Assembly: GCA_029339195.1 (NCBI GenBank)
Contig: JAPTJF010000014.1
Coordinates: 248,001 to 312,000, forward strand
Reading direction: 5' to 3'
Origin: Micractinium sp. NFX-FRZ
Lineage: Eukaryota; Chlorophyta; Trebouxiophyceae; Chlorellales; Chlorellaceae
DNA length: 64,000 nucleotides
In this document: in pieces, positions 59,201-64,000 of the stretch
Layout: each line of letters begins with the position of its first letter
Position numbering within the stretch: the first letter of the stretch is position 1
The notes under the pieces: model-generated
Database searches by the model: none
What the model saw: only the letters and a program-made list of their open reading frames with translations
Told to the model about the DNA's origin: nothing
Program-made: the position numbers and the translations under genes

Positions 59201-60856
59201 CCGCTGCCAGCTGCCATACTTGAGCACCTGTGGACGGTGGAGGCCAGGGAGACAGCCGCTGTCAGCGGGAGCCGGAAGCAGGGGAGGTTGCGAGGACACA
59301 AGCATGGTAAGGGGGCATGGCAGGGAGCACGGTAGGCTGTAGAGGACTGAGAATGGGCTGGGCGGCAAGCAGGGAAGGGAGTGGACCTGGTAGTGGGGTT
59401 AGGGTTGACAGAGCGCGGGTCAGGGGTGGCAGCGGGAGGGGTGAGCAACAGCTGAGCTGAGTGAGGTAGGCAAACACAACGCAACTCTCGGGCAGCCACT
59501 GTGTGCGCTGGGGTGGGGGCCGCAGCAACCGCGCTGGCTGCATGCCCAACAATGTGTGGCAGCTGGCGTGAGGTGCAGGGTCAGCCCCCACAGCCCTGGC
59601 GCGCCTTGCCTGCTTGAACTCGAGGCGCCCCATGCCGCTGCGCCGGTAGAAGAAGCGCCTGCGGCAGCAAAGGAGAGGGTGGGGCAGCGGGCAGGTTAAT
59701 GGGGTGGCTGCCGGCCTTGCTTCCTGTCCTGCGCCCCTCCCACTCGCACGATCTTGACAGCTGAACGCACTACCCCCGCTGCTGCTGCCCCTCCCATGCA
59801 TGCCTTGCCATTGACTAGCCCACCACGGCTGTGCAGCTGCTCCTGCAACTCACCACCTCTGCCACTCTCTACATCCGCAGCTCGCCACAGCTGCTGCCCA
59901 TCCTCCCACAGAACTTGATGCGTCCACGTCCACATCACTTGCACCCACGTGCCACTGCCCCCCAACTGCCCCACCCTCCTCTGCTGCCCACCACCAGCTC
60001 CAGCTGCTGCCCTGCAAGCCTGTGCACACACTCACCACAGCTGCTCCTCATCCTCTGATTTGAACTTGATCCGCCGCTCGTCCCAGAGCAGGCGTGTGAG
60101 GGAGAAGCCGTGGAAGAGGAGGCAGAGGCAGGCCCAGGTGAGGGTGTCTGCTGCCAGGCCGCCGGTGGGCTCCATGGAGGGCCACTTGGGCAGGCCCAGA
60201 GAGGCAGCTGCAGAGGCCAGCGGGGGAGGCCAGGAGGCACCCTGTCTTGGGCGTCTGCTGCACACATTTGCTGCTGCAGCTGTCTGCTGCAGGCCGCCAG
60301 TGGTCCCCGAGGAGTAGGCCACCGGGGCAGGCCCAGCCAGGGAGCCATGTGGGGCCAGGCAGAGGCGCACAGGGCACAGCAGCAGGCATGCAGCAGCAGG
60401 GCAACCGAGGCGTCAGCCGTCCCCACACGTCCCACGACTCGTGCTGGCCCCCATGCAAAAAGTGAGCGACAATGGAGCAGGAGGCGCTCACAAATGAGTA
60501 GCCATAGGTAGGCGAGGCACAGGAAGAGGCGGATCAGGAGGACGTCTGACACTGCAAGGCAAAGACAGAGGAGGCATGAGGGGGACGCCCACGTAAGCGG
60601 GCACGGTGCTCTGGTGGCCTGGGCACCATAGGGCTCTCAGTGCACGCGTCTGCAACAATGCCGGATTAGCAGTGCGCTTGTCGCAGTGGCATGGCGTTAA
60701 GGACGGCGCCGCACCTCTGCCGTTGCACCGCACCCACCACCAGGGCCATGCGGGGCTGCCTCATGCGCATCACCACCCCTGCTCACCGAGGGCCGCCAAA
60801 AAGAAGGAGGCATTGGCCAGCTGTCCTGCTGGGCCGCTTGGGAGGAAGACGGTCAT
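56279..60856 (-). CDS. Popeye-domain-like membrane protein
   Basis: Nine exons (60856-60787, 60551-60492, 60207-60036, 59658-59610, 59227-59053, 58774-58631, 58376-58254, 57700-57549, 57187-56279) give 617 residues. QLANASFFLAALVSDVLLIR and LFLCLAYLWLLI, then LTWACLCLLFHGFSL, form the short N-terminal membrane bundle. LLWDERRIKFKSEDEEQLWR and MGRLEFKQVLKYGSWQRVKA, FYVLVEGLASLQHAYHG and VEATTDCLLYSWSAEDL match, in order, the 'RPVKFS.ELEDLY', 'GEVRTLETG', 'LLLSGRVRVSYEG' and 'TDCRYVSW' regions of Popeye (POPDC) proteins, a cAMP-binding fold. The Popeye phosphate-binding 'DSPEW ... FQVT' is not conserved; NLLNLFGIYIHF stands there. A 300-residue Ser/Gly-rich tail follows. Intron 4 has a GC donor. 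Assignment is by motif order from memory. Confidence 0.68.
57424..57540. repeat. GGCA-rich tandem repeat in Popeye-like intron 8
   Basis: Repeated GCAGGCAGG units and two copies of CAAGCGCAGGCAGGCA fill about 115 bp of the intron. Confidence 0.8.
58017..58286 (-). repeat. triplicated 3' edge of Popeye-like exon 7
   Basis: On the plus strand CACCGTACAGCACATACTCC (58251, exon end plus donor) recurs at 58148 and 58017 with a few changes each. Spacing is 103 and 131 bp. Each copy keeps GTGAG or GTGAGC on the sense strand, so each has a usable donor. Between them a CCCCCA repeat (58075-58108) would be G-quadruplex-forming in the sense RNA. Confidence 0.92.
58525..58665 (-). repeat. duplicated 3' edge of Popeye-like exon 6
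   Basis: The exon end and donor at 58627 (plus strand GCACCTGCGGGCGCGGTGCG...) recur at 58525. 28 bp are identical before the first change. The offset is 102 bp. Confidence 0.93.
59886..60340 (-). repeat. copies of both edges of Popeye-like exon 3
   Basis: The 3' edge (CACAGCTGCTCCTCATCC at 60036, plus strand) has a copy at 59886. The 5' part (coding LGLPKWPSMEPTGGLAAD) has a decayed copy at about 60270-60335, which would read LGLPRWPTPRGPLAA. So both flanking introns carry exon-derived sequence. Confidence 0.78.
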
Positions 60857-62315
60857 AAGCAGGTGCAGCTTCGTGAGGAGAGGCGTACGCCAGTGCAGCT
60901 GCCGCCGCCGCCGCCGGCGCACGTGGCTCGACGTCCACGGACGGCACGTAACCCAACGCGGTGCGCCACGACCTGCACACCATCGAAGGGAATTACTTGT
61001 TGAACACTACAGACTTTGCCCACGGCAGCCGCCGGCACATGGTTTTGTAAACGCCGCTGCACACTCACTGAAGGTCAAAGTAAACTAACTATGCAGCTCA
61101 TTGCATTTCCGGAGGGGAGCAATGTTGCAGAGCGCGAGCAGGAAGTGAACAGGCGTCCCGCTTTATGCTGCGGCGTGCTGTGGCTGTGGCTGGGCTCATG
61201 CACCTGCATTCTGGCTCAATCACATTTGAGCGCATACCCGGCAATCACATATCTGCAGGCACTGCAGAGGCTGCATCGCCACCAATTTGTGTTTGTTTGT
61301 CGCCCTCACGTTGCAGCGAAGCCCACCAGGCCCAAAACGATCTCCTGTGGGTGCAGAGAAGCTAGGTGGTCCGCCGCATCAGAGCGCACTTGGCCGAGCG
61401 GGGGTGGGAGCTCTGTATGCTGCGCCGGCGAGGAGGCCGGGCGGAGTGCGCTCTAGCAGCCACATGTTCAACAACTGGGCCTGGCAGCCGACACTAGCCA
61501 TCAAGGTCGGCACATCAGTCGGTTGCAAGAACAAGACCGGACAATCTTGATTCAAGTGGCAGGGAGGCAAGGGGCGGCAGCGGTGCACTTGCAGCGGTGC
61601 ACCTGGAGCAGGCATGCTGTAGGGGCAGCACTCGGGTGCAGCACCAATCCCAACACCCTCCTGTTTCAGAATCCCCTGACCACAGCTGATTTACCAGTCA
61701 AGAGAGCAGTGTATAAACAGCAAGCAGGGGAAAACAGCACGCGGTGGCGGAAAACATGGCAGCGGGGTTGGGCCACTGCATGGGCGCGCCGGAGGGGGGC
61801 GGAGCGGCGGGCGGCTCGCAGCAAAGCCGTGCGCGTTGGGTCTGCTTTGCTTCTGGTGTTGCTCGGCGTGGGCGCTTCTGCATGGTCCCGTGCAGCCTGT
61901 GCATGCCATGTGCCAGGGGTACTGGGCCTTCTGCGTACCGGATGGAATTGCGCCACCTGAGGGTATCCCAGCAACCTGAAGTCTGACGGATCAGTGTTGA
62001 AAGTGTTTGACAGCCTTGTGGCACAGTCTGCTAGCAGGTGCCCTGCCAAGGAAGTCCGCCAGCCGCAGACCGAATGTATGGTTGTTGTTATTCGAGCTAT
62101 TGACCTGCTGGCAGCTCCTGGCCGGCTCCTGGCCACCAGCGTAGACTTGTGACCAGGTGGACAAGAAGGAGGGGGGTCGGCCGCCTCGCTCCATGCCTCT
62201 CGCATGGTATGCACCGCCTAGTTAGACCGCAGACGTGCCGCTTACACGCGTGGTAGTATACTGGACCGCGGCACGGCTTGTTCCCGCGACCGAACTGCAG
62301 GCACCTGTAGGCGCT
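60857..62315. other. divergent intergenic region, nothing recognised
   Basis: About 1.46 kb lies between the Popeye-like gene and the metalloprotease, which diverge. I saw no tRNA, mobile element or gene-like ORF. It should contain both promoters. Confidence 0.4.
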
Positions 62316-64000
62316 ATGCGACCGGGGTGGAGCTGTCTGTGTGGCGCGCAGGCGGCGCGCTTGACGCTTCTGCTTGCAGCCACTGCTGTTGTGCTGCGTC
62401 CTACGGCTGCAGCGCCCGCCGGCGTGTCGGCGGCAGCCTCTGGCTTTGCAGCTGCGGCGCGTGGTGTGGGGCGTGGCGGCCAGCTGCAGGTGGCAGATTT
62501 GCAGCTGGAGGGTGAAGTGAAGGCATCCACGTTGGATCTGGAGCGTGTAGAGGTGTGGAAGAGCGACGCGCAGATCATCATCCATGGCCCAGGCGGCAGC
62601 AAGCGCGTGGAGGTGAGGCCTGGCGATGGGAGGGGGCAGTATAAATAAAGAGAAAATGCAGCAATTAAATCATTGTGGGCGTGCCACCCTTACTGTGCAA
62701 GCATCTGCCCCACGATAATACTGCCTGTGCTGGAGGCGCCCCCTGCTGCTTTGCCACCGAAGCCCCTCTCGTTTGTGTTGCCCCTGCAGCGCCCGCCCTC
62801 CACCGCCTACTTCCGCGGCACCGTGGCTGGCGACCCTTACTCTCACCCCTGCTGGCAATTGGCGAAGACGGGCGCAGCCGTGGCATGGCGCTCAGCGGCA
62901 CCACAGCGCATGCCCTGGGCAAGGGGCGCGGCGCCGGGCGCCTGCAGTCCCGCCGCGTGACTAGTTCGGAAGGCGTGGCGGCTGCAGCTGCGGCACGCGC
63001 GGAAAGCCCCTTCGTTTGTGGCACTATTGGAACTATGCAGCTAAACCGTCTGCCAGTGAACGCCAGCGTGCCAAGGCGCCGCCTCCAGCAGGTGGGCAAG
63101 GCTGGAGGGCATCAATGCCCGGCGTGCTGCCCATTGCGTCACGAACAGCCGCGCCGGCGTCTGCCTTGCACCGTGTGTCGATGGGGTGCCCTACTGTGCG
63201 TGCCATTGCCCGCATTACTGCACACGGACACCCGCTGTCCAAGCCCTCTCGCGCCGCCCCGCTTAGCACCCAAAGGAACACATGGTAGCGTGCTCATGCC
63301 ACGGGCCACAAATGGCCGGAGCGTGAGCTACACAACCTCAGAATCGGTTGTTGCCTGACTTGCATCCCTTCCTTGCACACCCTCTGCCTGCCTGCTCCAG
63401 TTTGTGCAAGAACCCTTGGTGGCCACAATAGCCGTGGACACGGATTGGGAGCTGTACCAGCTGTTCAAAGACACGGCAGCGCTAGTGGACTATGTGGGGG
63501 ACGTGTTGGGTTGTGAGTGTTGCGCTGCGATGCACTGGGTTGTACCGCTTAAGCCGTGCTATTCCACGTTGGATTGTGCAGTGTTGTGCAATGCTACAAG
63601 CATGCACAAACTGACCGATGTGCGATAGTGATGCATGTGTGGAGCTGAAATTGGTGGAATGTTTCTGGCCTCGGTTGCATTGGCAAGGGCATTCCATACA
63701 TGTTGCACCACGTGGGCCATGCGGGTGTTGGGCCTGACTCGCTGCCCTGCATGCCACCCCAACATGTCCCCCACACAGACACTGATTTGGTGTACTCGCG
63801 CGAGATAGGGGTGGACATACGGATAGGTAGGTACATGCCCGGGGGGAATAGGCGGCCAAGGAGGGAGGCAACCGCCAGCCCTTACGGGGCGGCCGCAGGC
63901 ATGCAAGGCACGGCGGGCAACTGTTGAAGTGGTGTTGGCAGGTGCAACAATGATGCTGGAAGGTGATGCAGAGATGTTGGCAGGTGCTTGGGGAGGAGGG
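62316..64000 (+). CDS. M12B/reprolysin-like secreted metalloprotease, 3' cut, frameshift
   Basis: Exons 62316-62612, 62790-63091, 63401-63509 and 63779-63826 are visible; the gene runs off the right edge. The start ATG opens a signal peptide (AARLTLLLAATAVVL). The propeptide shows STAYFRGTVAGDPYS, then in the next reading frame LLAIGEDGRSRGMALSGTTA. VATIAVDTDWELYQLFKD and LVDYVGDVL, then LVYSREIGVDIRIG, are the start of an M12B catalytic domain. The zinc site HExxH would lie beyond 64000. Exon 2 is 302 bp where 303 would keep frame: one base seems missing in the CCCC run at about 62846-62849. This could be a sequencing error or a real lesion. Confidence 0.75.

Noticed and set aside
61340..61440. 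tRNA-like segment
   Set aside because: No acceptor stem pairing or TTCRA loop could be built.

Overview
The window reads as nuclear DNA of a GC-rich green alga, most likely a trebouxiophyte of the Chlorella/Micractinium type. The genes are split by many short GT-AG introns. TGTAA, the usual green-algal poly(A) signal, lies downstream of several genes. Plastid-type leaders, plant-type glucuronokinase and a plant-type TTTAGGG telomere motif inside an intron fit the same picture. No rRNA, tRNA, transposon ORF, CRISPR or virus was recognised. I rebuilt gene models by hand from splice sites. All complete models below keep one open frame from ATG to stop; the last gene does not.

Layout. 1-2637 (+): 3' part of a GH20 beta-hexosaminidase. 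3291-8722 (-): secreted BBE-like FAD oxidoreductase. 10178-16546 (+): meiotic MutS homolog MSH4, followed after 121 bp by glucuronokinase (16668-18716, +). 19058-21094 (-): a UPF0739/DUF4504-like protein and a BLOC1S1-like protein with only 13 bp between them. 21771-25953 (-): two diverged plastid-type paralogs. 26688-28721 (+): YchJ/SEC-C zinc protein. 29583-40731 (+): a 29-exon CPA1 Na+/H+ antiporter with a long cytosolic tail and a cNMP-binding-like fold. 41191-45988: a head-to-head pair of S1 proteases, one with an intact triad (-) and one with all three catalytic residues replaced (+). 46951-50924 (+): MYND zinc-finger protein. 51398-53093 (+): secreted protein with two Kunitz/BPTI domains. 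53912-55330 (-): SAM methyltransferase, 5' end unresolved. 56279-60856 (-): Popeye-like membrane protein. 62316-end (+): M12B-like metalloprotease, cut by the window edge and carrying an apparent 1-nt frameshift.

How they fit together. The 41-53 kb stretch groups an S1 protease, an S1 pseudoprotease and a double Kunitz inhibitor, all with signal peptides, which suggests an extracellular protease/inhibitor set. A secreted metalloprotease lies 9 kb further on. The other genes look like unrelated housekeeping, meiotic, plastid and transport functions.

The most unusual signal is structural. At about a dozen exon-intron junctions in several genes, the edge of the exon together with its splice site recurs once or twice inside the neighbouring intron, usually 80-180 bp away. 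About nine of some 108 introns also use a GC rather than GT donor. Both suggest a genome in which local tandem duplication keeps making decoy splice sites and perhaps new introns.
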